From Pseudomonadota bacterium (GTDB lineage: Bacteria; Pseudomonadota; Gammaproteobacteria; Burkholderiales; Burkholderiaceae_C), in the NCBI GenBank assembly GCA_020161065.1, contig JAIUPH010000007.1, positions 434,001-498,000 on the forward strand: a stretch of DNA of 64,000 nt. Reading direction: 5' to 3'. The translations under genes were made by a program, and so were the position numbers. Positions 30,744 through 38,551 of the stretch are shown in pieces. The number at the start of each line of letters is the position of its first letter. Positions within the stretch are counted from its first letter, which is position 1. A model generated the notes under the pieces. The model searched no databases, had not been told where the DNA came from, and worked only from the letters and a program-made list of their open reading frames with translations.

Positions 30744-30854
30744 GTGCGCGCCGGTCTCATGCTCTGGCTTGTGGCGGCTGCCTCGGCATCCCTAACGCCG
30801 GTCGACGGGGCTCGTCCCTATCGGGTTCGCGCGGCGCGCACGCAAGGAGTGTAG
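30744..30854 (+). CDS. possible 36-residue peptide with hydrophobic N-terminus
   Basis: A GTG at 30,744, preceded by GGAG at 5-nt spacing, opens a 36-codon frame ending at 30,854. It reads VRAGLMLWLVAAASASLTPV, then DGARPYRVRAARTQGV. The hydrophobic start looks like a signal or membrane anchor. It fills the whole gap between head morphogenesis and gpG genes. Expression is unproven. Confidence 0.35.
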   Translation: MRAGLMLWLVAAASASLTPVDGARPYRVRAARTQGV

Positions 30855-30857
30855 GCC

Positions 30858-31487
30858 ATGCAGAAATTCGAGGTCGACCCCGGCGGCAAGGCCGCCGCGC
30901 AGCTCAGCAAAGCCGCCCAGCAGCTCGCCGACGCCACGCCGCTGTTTCGCTCCATCGCCGGCCTACTGGAGCGGGAGACCGAGGCCAACTTCGCGGCCCA
31001 GGGCCGGCCGAGCTGGGTGCCGTTGTCGGCGAGCACAAAGGCCGAGCGGCTGCGGCGCAACAAAGGCGGCTCTGTGCTGAAGATCCTGCAGGACCGCGGC
31101 ATCCTGGCGGCCAGCATCAGCAGCGCGCACGGGCCTGACTTCGCGCTCGTTGGCGCCGGCGGCGCCGCGAAGGACTACGCGGCGATCCACCAGTTCGGCG
31201 GCACCGTCGATGTGCCGGCCCACTCGGTCAAGACGCGCCTGCGCACCGACGCCAAGGGCGGCCTGGTGCGGCAGCAGGGCCACCAGAACCTGGCGGTGTT
31301 CGCCAAGGAGGGCCACAAGCGCGTCCGCGAGAGCTGGTCGACCGTCGACGCGCACAAGGTTCAGATCCCGGCGCGGCCCTATCTGCCGTTCAGCGGCCCG
31401 GCCGAGAGCGCCACCCTGCAGCCCGAGGTCGAGGGGTCGCTGCTCGACCTGATCGAGCGCCACCTGCAGGCCTCGACGGGCGGCTGA
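30858..31487 (+). CDS. virion morphogenesis protein (Mu gpG-like)
   Basis: The 209-residue protein begins MQKFEVDPGGKAAAQLSKAA and has the gpG/phage-tail-S signature: FAAQGRPSWVPLSASTKAER, LKILQDRGILAASISSAHGP, YAAIHQFGGTVDVPAHSVKT and a C-terminal IPARPYLPFSGP. Proteins of this type act in tail-terminus or head-tail joining. In Mu the protease and capsid follow; here transcription ends in a terminator and those genes are on the other strand 26 kb away. Confidence 0.8.
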   Translation: MQKFEVDPGGKAAAQLSKAAQQLADATPLFRSIAGLLERETEANFAAQGRPSWVPLSASTKAERLRRNKGGSVLKILQDRGILAASISSAHGPDFALVGAGGAAKDYAAIHQFGGTVDVPAHSVKTRLRTDAKGGLVRQQGHQNLAVFAKEGHKRVRESWSTVDAHKVQIPARPYLPFSGPAESATLQPEVEGSLLDLIERHLQASTGG

Positions 31488-31506
31488 GAGCGCCCGAGCG
31501 CCCCGA

Positions 31507-31529
31507 AAAACGGACCGCGCGGCCGTTTT
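31507..31529 (+). terminator. terminator-like hairpin after gpG
   Basis: AAAACGG (31,507-31,513) pairs with CCGTTTT (31,523-31,529), and the loop contains CCGCGCGG. The stem ends in a T-run. It lies 20 nt after the gpG stop and closes the rightward late operon; it reads in both directions. Confidence 0.7.
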
Positions 31530-31568
31530 GCGTCATGCGCAAGGCCTTTGCATAGTAGGTCCCTCAGA

Positions 31569-31595
31569 ATCCCGGTCGATCCCGCCCCATCCCGG
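31569..31595. repeat. three ATCCCG repeats at exact 10-bp spacing
   Basis: ATCCCG occurs at 31,569, 31,579 and 31,589, on the same face of the helix. The first and third extend to ATCCCGG. The cluster lies in the presumed right end of the prophage and may be transposase-binding sites; that role is inferred from place and phasing only. Confidence 0.45.
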
Positions 31596-31597
31596 AT

Positions 31598-32623
31598 TTA
31601 TCGCGCTCGACCGCCTGTGAATATCTCAGCTCCCCTCACGACGGCCACCGTCCGCAGGTAGTCCCTGTCACCCGAGCCCTCCTGGTAGGGGTAGCCGCAA
31701 ATCTCGTCGAAAACTGCGGCGGGCAGGGCGTCGATGTCGTTGAGCAGGTCCAGGTGGCCCCAGCCTCGCAGCGCTGGGTAGAACCTGTCGACGAATACAT
31801 CGGCGGGCAGGGCGCGCTTGGCGTCCTCGAGTACGCGGCGCCACTCGGCACGCAGCGTGTTGTCGATGCGCTTGCGCTGCCGGTCTTCGTCGATCAGCTT
31901 GTCGCGATCGGGCAGCCGGGCCATGAACTGGCGCGGATCGAGGTGCAGCACGTTCGCGCGCTCCGACCAGTGGTAGATCGGGCGCAGCACGCAGAAGCCC
32001 TGCAGATAGACCAGGGTGTCGTGGCTGTGCTCGCCGTTGCGCGTGCCGCACAGGCGCAGGCCGCCGACGGGTGTCGCGGTGAGCGCCAGGTGCTCGGGGG
32101 CATGCGGGCGCTCGAGTGGCTTGCCGTTGAAGCACACCGGCACGGGGAAGCCCGCGCACAGCGTGGCGATGCGCGATGCCAGGTCGGGCAGGTCGACGCC
32201 GTGCAACTCGATCTGCGTGCCTTCGGAAGACGCCTCGACCAGTTCGATGACGTCGATCGGCGTTCGGGCGAGCGCCGCTTCGGTGTCGAAGTCCGCGCGC
32301 TGACCGCGTGAGCGGACGATGCAGCGCGACGCGGCGTAGAGGCACTTCGAGAACCCGACGCCGAACGGGTTCTCGGCGTCGCAGGTGGTTTCATCCCAGC
32401 CCGACTCGTTGAAGGTCAGCAGCTTCTGGAAGTCGTCGATGCCGCGGCCGTTGTCGCGGACGGTCAGCGTCCTGGTCTCGGCGTCGTGGTCGACAGTGAT
32501 GAACGTGGCGCCCGCGCGTCGGGCGTTCTGGAGCAGTTCCGACACGAGGGTGAATCGGTCGGTGAAGGCGAAGCGCTGGTTGCGCAGCGCGCCTTCCTCG
32601 TTGATGCGGACTTGAATCTGCAT
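31598..32623 (-). CDS. GHKL (HSP90/histidine-kinase-fold) ATP-binding protein
   Basis: The 341-residue protein starts MQIQVRINEEGALRNQRFAF at 32,623. It has the GHKL nucleotide-binding motifs: SELLQNARRAGA (N box), TVRDNGRGIDDF (G1) and ENPFGVGFSKCL (G2). A second domain of unknown type follows (about 170-341). There is no histidine-kinase H-box. Similar ATPases occur in integrative conjugative elements with unknown roles. The C-terminus lies at the inferred prophage junction, so the protein may be truncated by the insertion. Confidence 0.75.
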   Translation of the reverse strand: MQIQVRINEEGALRNQRFAFTDRFTLVSELLQNARRAGATFITVDHDAETRTLTVRDNGRGIDDFQKLLTFNESGWDETTCDAENPFGVGFSKCLYAASRCIVRSRGQRADFDTEAALARTPIDVIELVEASSEGTQIELHGVDLPDLASRIATLCAGFPVPVCFNGKPLERPHAPEHLALTATPVGGLRLCGTRNGEHSHDTLVYLQGFCVLRPIYHWSERANVLHLDPRQFMARLPDRDKLIDEDRQRKRIDNTLRAEWRRVLEDAKRALPADVFVDRFYPALRGWGHLDLLNDIDALPAAVFDEICGYPYQEGSGDRDYLRTVAVVRGAEIFTGGRAR

Positions 32624-32682
32624 GGTGGTTCTCCGGTATGGCGGGTGCCCCCGAAGGGACGCCCGCCTTTGGGGTGGATGAG

Positions 32683-33009
32683 TCAACCGCGCGGCGAGTC
32701 GAACTCGATCGGCGCGGTGAAGAGCTGGCCGGCATGCAAGGCCTCCAGCAGCGGGTGGTCGAGGAACTCGAACAGCAGCAGTTGCTGCACGTGCAGCGCG
32801 CGGCCGCGGCTGTCGAGCCGCTCGACCTGGAAGCCGAGCGGATGCCACTGCAGCCGGTAGGCAAGGCGGTCGGCGCCGGCGATCACGAAGGTGCGGCCGG
32901 GCCGGCCGGTGACGATCTCGCTCTCCTTGACGAGGTACTCGAGATCCTCCGGCGCGCGCACCGGCAGCAACAGCGCCGCGACACGCCCGGTCTGGGAAAC
33001 GATGTGCAT
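32683..33009 (-). CDS. hypothetical protein (integrative-element type)
   Basis: A 108-residue protein starts MHIVSQTGRVAALLLPVRAP. It has a compact alpha/beta look: EDLEYLVKESEIVTGRPGRT, FVIAGADRLAYRLQWHPLGF, QVERLDSRGRALHVQQLLLF. It is 59 nt upstream of the GHKL gene in the same direction, so the two are probably cotranscribed. No family recognised. Confidence 0.5.
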   Translation of the reverse strand: MHIVSQTGRVAALLLPVRAPEDLEYLVKESEIVTGRPGRTFVIAGADRLAYRLQWHPLGFQVERLDSRGRALHVQQLLLFEFLDHPLLEALHAGQLFTAPIEFDSPRG

Positions 33010-33018
33010 GGCGGCTCC

Positions 33019-33162
33019 TCAGCGGACCGGCGTGGCGCCGGGCAGGCGATGGCCTTCGGCGCGCGAGGGCGGCGAAGGCGAATCGGTGGCGTCCAGGTGG
33101 GCGCCGAGTACGTGCAATGCGAGAACGGCCAGCACGCCGGCCGCGCGATAGAAGCGGGACAT
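33019..33162 (-). CDS. possible small secreted or membrane protein
   Basis: The 47-residue frame begins MSRFYRAAGVLAVLALHVLG, a signal-peptide-like start, followed by a short polar tail. It lies between two element genes on the same strand. It is too short for any assignment. Confidence 0.4.
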   Translation of the reverse strand: MSRFYRAAGVLAVLALHVLGAHLDATDSPSPPSRAEGHRLPGATPVR

Positions 33163-33215
33163 GGTGTGTTCCTTGAGGTGGTGGTCGCCGCGGTGTGGCG
33201 GCGGCCGTTGATGGC

Positions 33216-33758
33216 TCAGGCGAACAGGTCGCCTTGCAGGGCGACCGCGCGGACCTGCTGGTTGATCCACTGCGGATTGCGGGCGAGTTGCAGCTCGACC
33301 CACTCCGGGTTGCGCGCAACGGCCTCGCGCACCCACTCGGGGTAGCGCGTCAGCGTGGCTTCCAGCCACTGCTTCACGTCATGCCGGATGCGGCTGCGAA
33401 TCTCTTCGGCGTCGACGAGGCCGCAGTAGGCAATCGGCGACAGCGGGCTGCAGCCGACGACGCGCAGGCAGTTCACGAACGAGAACGGCCGCGAGTCCTT
33501 CTCGCGCTCGGTGAACACCCAGCGCAGCGTGTCGAGCTTCGCTTCGAGCGGTGTCTCGGGGTCCGACAGCGCCTCGACTTCCTGCAGCAGGCGCCAGTGC
33601 AGGAACACCACGTCCTGCTCGGTCCAGTCGATGGCCTCTGCGCCACCTTGGGCGGTGTCGTCGTCCTCGGTCGGGACGTCGTCAAACGAATCACGGTAGG
33701 TGCCCGCCGTGAAGAGGGGTGCGCGGGAACGTTCGAGCGATGCTCGGGGGTGTGGCAT
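33216..33758 (-). CDS. hypothetical protein (integrative-element type)
   Basis: The start at 33,758 (MPHPRASLERSRAPLFTAGT) is chosen because GGAGG lies 5 nt upstream; upstream ATGs lack this. The 180-residue protein has an acidic N-terminus, a helical middle (TEQDVVFLHWRLLQEVEALS) and three near repeats at the C-terminus ending in W: LTRYPEWVREAV, VARNPEWVELQL, LARNPQWINQQV. The repeats suggest a small helical repeat fold. No function known. Confidence 0.55.
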   Translation of the reverse strand: MPHPRASLERSRAPLFTAGTYRDSFDDVPTEDDDTAQGGAEAIDWTEQDVVFLHWRLLQEVEALSDPETPLEAKLDTLRWVFTEREKDSRPFSFVNCLRVVGCSPLSPIAYCGLVDAEEIRSRIRHDVKQWLEATLTRYPEWVREAVARNPEWVELQLARNPQWINQQVRAVALQGDLFA

Positions 33759-34223
33759 GTTGGCCTCCATGGAGAACGCGGAGGCCATGACCGCCCGTGG
33801 GGCGATGGCCCCACGGGGTGACGAATGCCGGCTGAGAGCCGGCGGCTGACTTCAAGGGCTGGCTGGACGCGACGCATGCCGCGTGATCGGGATGCCAGCG
33901 ACCGATCGAAGCGCGCGTTGCAGCCGTTGGCCACACGAGGCCCGTGCAATCAACGGCTCGAAAGCGCGCTCAGGGTGCGAAGCGGTCGAAGCGTTCGAGA
34001 CGCCCGCATGCGCACGAGGATCAACAGGGCTTGCCAAGGTGGACGCAGGGCCAGCTGCTGCGTGTGCGAAAGGTAGCGACGCGAGCGTCGGTGGTCAACG
34101 GGGTTGTGGCCGTGTGGCGCGGGCTGATGGCGAAACCACCGCCGCCGCGCGGCCGTTTCGGGTGGCGACGGGTGCCGAACGCGGCGAACACTGTTGCCAG
34201 CGCGTCCTTTGCGGGAGAGGCCC
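33759..34223. other. 465-base intergenic region with one small dyad
   Basis: No convincing gene is present. It separates two divergent element genes. A dyad CGACGC-GA-GCGTCG lies at 34,077-34,090. GGAGAGG before the next start marks its ribosome binding site. Clear promoter hexamers were not found. Confidence 0.5.
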
Positions 34224-35018
34224 ATGCACAACGATGTCCTGCCGACGACCACCAGCCTGCAGATCGTGCGGGTGGACCAGGGTGGCGTGAACGAGCGCAT
34301 CCTCGCGCGCGAGGCCAAGGTCGACTACCGGCGTGTCGAGGCGGCGAGCGTGAAGATGCCGGCCTGCTTCACCAGCGCCGAGGGCAAGCGCCTGTTCGTG
34401 CGCATGTTCGCGACGCTGCAGCTCAACGCGCACTTCATCTCGGTGATCGCACGCACGCGCCTGGACCCCGAGGACGTTGCGCGCGTCGAGACCGCGTTGC
34501 GCGAGCGGCTGGATGCCGTCTCGGCGGCGCTCGACCGCGCCATCGACGGCGCCGAAGCGCTCTTCAAGGCGCACGGGATCACGCGGGTGGCGACCTATGA
34601 CACGCGAGCGCTGGAGATCGAGGTGGGCGTGCTGTCGTCGAGCGGCCGGCGCTACCTGGAACTGCTCGGCAAGCTCGACCAGCTGATGCCCTTGCTGCAG
34701 ACGCTGGAGATCCACGAGGTCATCACCACGCGCGAGGTCGACAAGCAGCGTGCACTGGTGAAGCGCCAGGTGCGCGGCGTCGCCACCGCGGCACGCAACT
34801 TCGCGTCGGGGTTGCGGCGACGCATGAACGCACCGGAGGTCGAGATCGAGGGGCAGGGTGAATCGGTCGAAGAGACGACACCCGATGGCGCGAGTGTCCT
34901 GACCGGCGAGGACGCGCCGACCTCTGCCTTGCCGCCCGCCGCGCCGGTGGCCGAGGCTGGCGCATCTGGCGACGGCGAGAACGATGAGACCCCGGCGCCG
35001 CGAATCGCCACCGTGTAG
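34224..35018 (+). CDS. AcaB/DUF1845-like (PFL_4669-type) conjugative-element protein
   Basis: ATG at 34,224 follows GGAGAGG at good spacing and gives 264 residues. The helical core (about 30-210) reads CFTSAEGKRLFVRMFATLQL, VGVLSSSGRRYLELLGKLDQ, LMPLLQTLEIHEVITTREVD, KRQVRGVATAARNFASGLRR. I associate this order with the DUF1845/AcaB group encoded by PFGI-1-type integrative conjugative elements, where it regulates element genes. The C-terminal 60 residues are acidic and disordered. Assignment by pattern, medium certainty. Confidence 0.55.
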   Translation: MHNDVLPTTTSLQIVRVDQGGVNERILAREAKVDYRRVEAASVKMPACFTSAEGKRLFVRMFATLQLNAHFISVIARTRLDPEDVARVETALRERLDAVSAALDRAIDGAEALFKAHGITRVATYDTRALEIEVGVLSSSGRRYLELLGKLDQLMPLLQTLEIHEVITTREVDKQRALVKRQVRGVATAARNFASGLRRRMNAPEVEIEGQGESVEETTPDGASVLTGEDAPTSALPPAAPVAEAGASGDGENDETPAPRIATV

Positions 35019-35400
35019 CGCCCGCGCGAGGCCACCGTTTTGCAGGCGCCCGCTGCACTCGACGTGCATTCACTGATCGCCGGCGCTACGGTCTCACGCA
35101 GGCGCATGGCGGCTCCACGGGTCGCAGCGCTTCTCCCATCGAAGGTCGATGGCGTCGCAGTCGACACCTGCCTTGAATCCGCTTGAGGCGACCAGCTACA
35201 ACGCTGGCATCCCGCCATCAGCAACCACCTTTTCAGGGCCGGGCATCAGCGCCGGTCCGCACGAACCGCCAGTTGGGAACGCACCGGCGGTTGATCTGGA
35301 GTCTTCGCGTTCCTTTCCGCAGCGATCCGACCGTGACCCTTCGCTGTCGCAACGAGCTGGTCATGCCTTCCGGCGGAGCCGTCCGCCGCGGAGACCGAAC
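35019..35400. other. 382-base intergenic region
   Basis: No gene is supported, although a frame open with the next gene extends back to 35,149 with no good start. A dyad AACCGCC ... GGCGGTT with a 15-base loop occurs near 35,269-35,296. The GGAG before 35,401 is the next gene's ribosome binding site. Confidence 0.45.
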
Positions 35401-35676
35401 ATGCCCATGCGAACATCCTTGCCCGGTAGCGCCGCTGCTGCCACGCCCTTGCGCGCGACCGAGTCCGGCGCGGCCAACAACCCCTCACCCTGCTTGCCCG
35501 ACACGGGCTTCCTGCGCCAACGTCAGGTGCTCGCGTTCGTGCCGATCTCGAAGTCCACGCTGTGGCGTCAGGTCCGTGCGCGCTCGTTTCCAAGCCCGGT
35601 GAAGCTGTCGGCAGGGGTGACGGCCTGGCGCGCCGAAGATGTACGGCGATGGATCACCGAGCAGGGCGGCAGCTAG
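35401..35676 (+). CDS. AlpA-like excisionase/regulator
   Basis: ATG at 35,401 with GGAG 7 nt upstream gives 91 residues. The C-terminal part is the AlpA helix-turn-helix: DTGFLRQRQVLAFVPISKST, LWRQVRARSFPSPVKLS, VTAWRAEDVRRWITE. AlpA proteins control excision or transcription of integrated elements. The N-terminal 35 residues are low complexity. It supports an integrative-element origin for 31.6-35.7 kb. Confidence 0.75.
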   Translation: MPMRTSLPGSAAAATPLRATESGAANNPSPCLPDTGFLRQRQVLAFVPISKSTLWRQVRARSFPSPVKLSAGVTAWRAEDVRRWITEQGGS

Positions 35677-36095
35677 ACGGCGGGCCGCGCCGAGGGGCGC
35701 GGCGGTGCCGAAATCGACGCCAGCACCTTCAGTGCCTGCTGCGAGTGACGCGTCGGCACGAACAGGTGATCGTGGTGGTAGCCCGCGACGACGTTGCAGG
35801 GGATGTCGGCGTCGGCCAGCCGGCCGGCCAGCGTCGCGATGAAACCCACGGCGTCGAGGGCCGAATGCACCGTGAGGGTGATGAGGTGCGATTCGAAGAC
35901 GTAGGGCACGGCCGAGTCTTCGGCCTGGGCTTTCTCGACGATCGCGGTCACCCCCTCGGCCTCGCGAAAGGTGCAGATCGGCTCCAGGCCAGGTGGGATG
36001 CGGAAGTCCGGAAAACTGCAGTAGACGAAGGTCTCGGGGTGCAACTGCGGGGCCATCTCGCGCCGCAGGGTATCGAGGTCGCGTTCGCCACTCAT
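35673..36095 (-). CDS. ACT-domain protein
   Basis: The 140-residue protein MSGERDLDTLRREMAPQLHP carries YVFCSF-type and ESHLITLTVHSALDAVGF, IATLAGRLADADIPCNVVAG, YHHDHLFVPTRHSQQALKVL segments of the small stand-alone ACT_7/DUF2241 family, which bind amino acids or similar ligands. It overlaps the AlpA-like gene end by 4 nt on the opposite strand. Chromosomal housekeeping rather than element cargo is likely. Confidence 0.75.
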   Translation of the reverse strand: MSGERDLDTLRREMAPQLHPETFVYCSFPDFRIPPGLEPICTFREAEGVTAIVEKAQAEDSAVPYVFESHLITLTVHSALDAVGFIATLAGRLADADIPCNVVAGYHHDHLFVPTRHSQQALKVLASISAPPRPSARPAV

Positions 36096-36213
36096 CCGAG
36101 GCTCTCCTTGCGTGTGTGGGAAGGCTGGTTTCTGTAACTGATTATGAGGACTCGGCGAGGTATCTCGCGGCTCGACGTTGCGGTTTAGCGAAGCTCACCG
36201 AGGGCCAAAGTTG

Positions 36214-36246
36214 CTAAACGCCCCCTGAGCAGCGCGGCGCGCTGCT
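36214..36246. promoter_or_regulatory. candidate LysR site and hairpin upstream of the desaturase
   Basis: CTAAACGCC (36,214-36,222) and CCCCCTGAGCAGCG (36,221-36,234) recur as CTAAACGCC (39,518-39,526) and CCCCCTGTTCAGCG (39,481-39,494) next to the LysR gene start. A perfect dyad AGCAGCGCG-G-CGCGCTGCT covers 36,228-36,246. Confidence 0.45.
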
Positions 36247-36341
36247 AGCGTCGATACCCGGGCCTTTGCAAAGGCGTTTCCACTGGCGCGTAGCCGGTGG
36301 CACACGCAACGCGAAGCTGCCCGGGGAAGGAGTTTCCGGAC

Positions 36342-37286
36342 ATGTTGACGCATTCGGAAGTCCTCGGGGACCAGTCGGCACTGCGCGCGCAGTTGCATCG
36401 CGACGGCGACGCGCACCGCGAGTTGCTTCGACTGAACTGGGCGCGGCCACTCGGCGACATTGCCTTCGATTGGGTCGCCAGCTTGGCCGCGACGGCGGCC
36501 GTGGTGTGGGTCGGGTTGGAGACGCTGCCACTGGCGCTGCTCGTCATCGCCAACCGGCAGCGCGCCCTGGGCAACATCCTGCACGATGCCGGGCACCGCA
36601 ACCTCTGCCGAACGCTGCGCGTGAACGATGCCGTCGCGGGGCTGCTCGTCGCGCCTTTGGTGTTCGCATCGCTCGAGAGCTATCGAGCGGATCACTTCAA
36701 GCACCACATGCAGCTTGGCGCGGCAGGTGGTGATCCCGACCTGATGGATCCACCGGCCGCACTGCCGGACCATTGGCTGGGGAGCTATCTGCGCCAGGTC
36801 CTTTCGCTGCGAGCCTGGTGGGGCAACTTCCTCGGGCACCTCGGGGCCGTGGGCGTGTCATGGTCGGGCCGGATCGGCATCGTGGTCTGGTGGTTCGGGG
36901 CGCTGACGCTGCTGTTCGAGTTCACGGGCGCGCAGTTCACGCTGACGTTTGTCGGGTTGTGGATGCTGGCGCGGGCCACGGTCTTTCACCTGATCACGAC
37001 ACTGCGCGAGATGTGCGACCACTTCGGCCTGCGGCCGGGCGGCATCCTGAGCTTCACGCGCGACATGGCTGTGCGCGGCCCTGCGCGCTGGCTGATCCAC
37101 CCGCGCAACAACGGCTACCACCTGACCCATCACCTGCTGCCGGCCGTTCCCTACTACCACCTGCCGCGAGCGCATGCGCACTTCCGGCGCCTGCCCGCGT
37201 ACCGGGAGCATGGGACGGTCTCTGACGCGTATTTCACCGGTCCCACCGCGGTCGTACGGGCCTGGGAGCGGGGGGCCAGATCATGA
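36342..37286 (+). CDS. fatty acid desaturase family protein
   Basis: ATG at 36,342 with AAGGAG 9 nt before it gives 314 residues. Three histidine boxes are present: HDAGH (81-85), HFKHH (118-122) and HLTHH (260-264), which bind the di-iron centre. Hydrophobic segments flank them. The enzyme would introduce a double bond (or hydroxyl) into an acyl chain at the membrane; the substrate is not predictable. It overlaps the next gene by 4 nt. Confidence 0.8.
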   Translation: MLTHSEVLGDQSALRAQLHRDGDAHRELLRLNWARPLGDIAFDWVASLAATAAVVWVGLETLPLALLVIANRQRALGNILHDAGHRNLCRTLRVNDAVAGLLVAPLVFASLESYRADHFKHHMQLGAAGGDPDLMDPPAALPDHWLGSYLRQVLSLRAWWGNFLGHLGAVGVSWSGRIGIVVWWFGALTLLFEFTGAQFTLTFVGLWMLARATVFHLITTLREMCDHFGLRPGGILSFTRDMAVRGPARWLIHPRNNGYHLTHHLLPAVPYYHLPRAHAHFRRLPAYREHGTVSDAYFTGPTAVVRAWERGARS

Positions 37287-38551
37287 CGACGCGGGTGCTC
37301 GGCACGCTGCAAGTGGCAGCCCTGCTGGTCTCGGCCAGCTACGGCATCGGCTTCCTGTTCGGGTCGGGCGAGATGGCGCTGTCGCACGGCATGGCGGGCG
37401 GTCTGTACGGTGTCGCGTCCGCGCTGGGCATGCTCGCGCTTGCGACCTTTGCGGGCAGGTTGTGGAAGCTCGGCGTACCGGTCTGGGAACTGTTCGGGCA
37501 GGCCTTCGGCCAGCCGATCCAGCGCGCCGTCGCGTTCCTGTCCCTGGTCTGGATGAGCGGTGTCCTGGCGGCCCAGATCGCGGGCGGCGTCGCCATTGCG
37601 CGAGTGATCGGCCTGCCGGAGTACTTGTCCCAGGCGCTGGTGCTGGCGCTGATCCTCGGCGCGTCCAGGCTCGACTTGCGCGTGGCGTCCCGCCTGTTCG
37701 CCGCCTGCCTGCTGGCGAGCGCGCTGGTGCTGCTGTACGCGCTGGCTGACGCGGGCGGCCTGGCGCTGTATGCGCAGGCGGTGCCACGGTTCGTGAGCGA
37801 CCTGGGCGGGTTCAGCACGTCGCGGCTGGTGTCCATCGTGCTGGCGGTCGGGCTGCTCGTGTGCCTGGGCGCGGACTACCACCAGTTCGTGCTGGCTGCG
37901 CGCCGTCCGCTGGTCGCCGCAGCGGGCTGCGCACTGGCGGGTGTGGTCCTGATCGCCATCGCTTTCCTGTCGCCAGCCCTGGTGCTGGCGCTGCGGGGCA
38001 CGGGCGAATTGGACGGGCTCACCGACGCGAAACAGGTGATCCCGTTTGCGCTGGGGCGCGCCGCGGATGGGCTGTGGCCCGGGTCGCAATCGCTGCTGCT
38101 CGCCGCGCTCTCGACGGCCGCACTGGGTTCGGGCGCGGCGATCGTGCGCGCCATGGCCAGCGCAATGGCGGCTGCGGTGCCAGGCGCGCGCGATACGAAT
38201 CACCTCGGCTGGTCGATTGCCGCGCTGGCCGCCGGGGGCCTGCTGGCCGCTCGCGGGCAGGGCATCGTGGAGACGATGGTGTCAGTCAACGTGGTCTACC
38301 TCGCCAGTGTCGGTTGGCTGTTCGTGCTGCTGCTGCGCGGGGCGACGCTTCCGGCGATCCAAGCCGGACTGGTGATGGGTTCGGGCTTGGCCGCGTCAGG
38401 GGCTGCCTATCTGGCGGGCTGGGCGGGGTGGATCGAAGGCGACGCCGACACTGTGTCGCTGGTCGGCGGGCTCGGCGCTTCGGCCGTCGTGGGATTGCTT
38501 TGCGCGGCGGGTGGCCCCAGATCAATGGGCGTCGGCGGCCTTCGGCGTTGA
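37283..38551 (+). CDS. multi-pass inner membrane transporter-like protein
   Basis: The 422-residue protein has about ten to twelve hydrophobic segments (LGTLQVAALLVSASYGIGFL, LVSIVLAVGLLVCLGADYHQ, AAGCALAGVVLIAIAFLSPA and others). The early glycine-rich GIGFLFGSGEM resembles the first helix of LeuT-fold transporters, but a named family cannot be assigned. It is coupled to the desaturase gene (ATGA). It overlaps the convergent LysR gene by 30 nt. Confidence 0.6.
   Translation: MTTRVLGTLQVAALLVSASYGIGFLFGSGEMALSHGMAGGLYGVASALGMLALATFAGRLWKLGVPVWELFGQAFGQPIQRAVAFLSLVWMSGVLAAQIAGGVAIARVIGLPEYLSQALVLALILGASRLDLRVASRLFAACLLASALVLLYALADAGGLALYAQAVPRFVSDLGGFSTSRLVSIVLAVGLLVCLGADYHQFVLAARRPLVAAAGCALAGVVLIAIAFLSPALVLALRGTGELDGLTDAKQVIPFALGRAADGLWPGSQSLLLAALSTAALGSGAAIVRAMASAMAAAVPGARDTNHLGWSIAALAAGGLLAARGQGIVETMVSVNVVYLASVGWLFVLLLRGATLPAIQAGLVMGSGLAASGAAYLAGWAGWIEGDADTVSLVGGLGASAVVGLLCAAGGPRSMGVGGLRR

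Larger units (their letters stand above)
1..31600. mobile_element. Mu-like transposable prophage (left end outside window)
   Basis: The region carries transposase A with a DDE triad, the ATPase transposase B, GemA, Mor, a gpI-type protease, DUF1320 and DUF1834 proteins, DUF2730, DUF3486, a Mu-type terminase, a DUF935 portal, an F-like head protein and gpG. Early and leftward late genes occupy the minus strand from 14,577 down to base 1; the repressor and the other late genes run rightward to 31,487. The right boundary is inferred to lie near 31,600, between the gpG terminator and a gene of integrative-element type. The exact terminal TG/CA and the target duplication could not be identified because the left end is not in the window. 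Confidence 0.9.

Noticed and set aside
1-31600. Circular permutation or a simple assembly rotation of a normal Mu-like genome
   Set aside because: The two late blocks have opposite polarity, which rotation cannot produce; an inversion or a real bidirectional plan is needed.
36228-36246. Terminator for the gene at 35,673-36,095
   Set aside because: The dyad lies upstream, not downstream, of that gene and has no T-tract.
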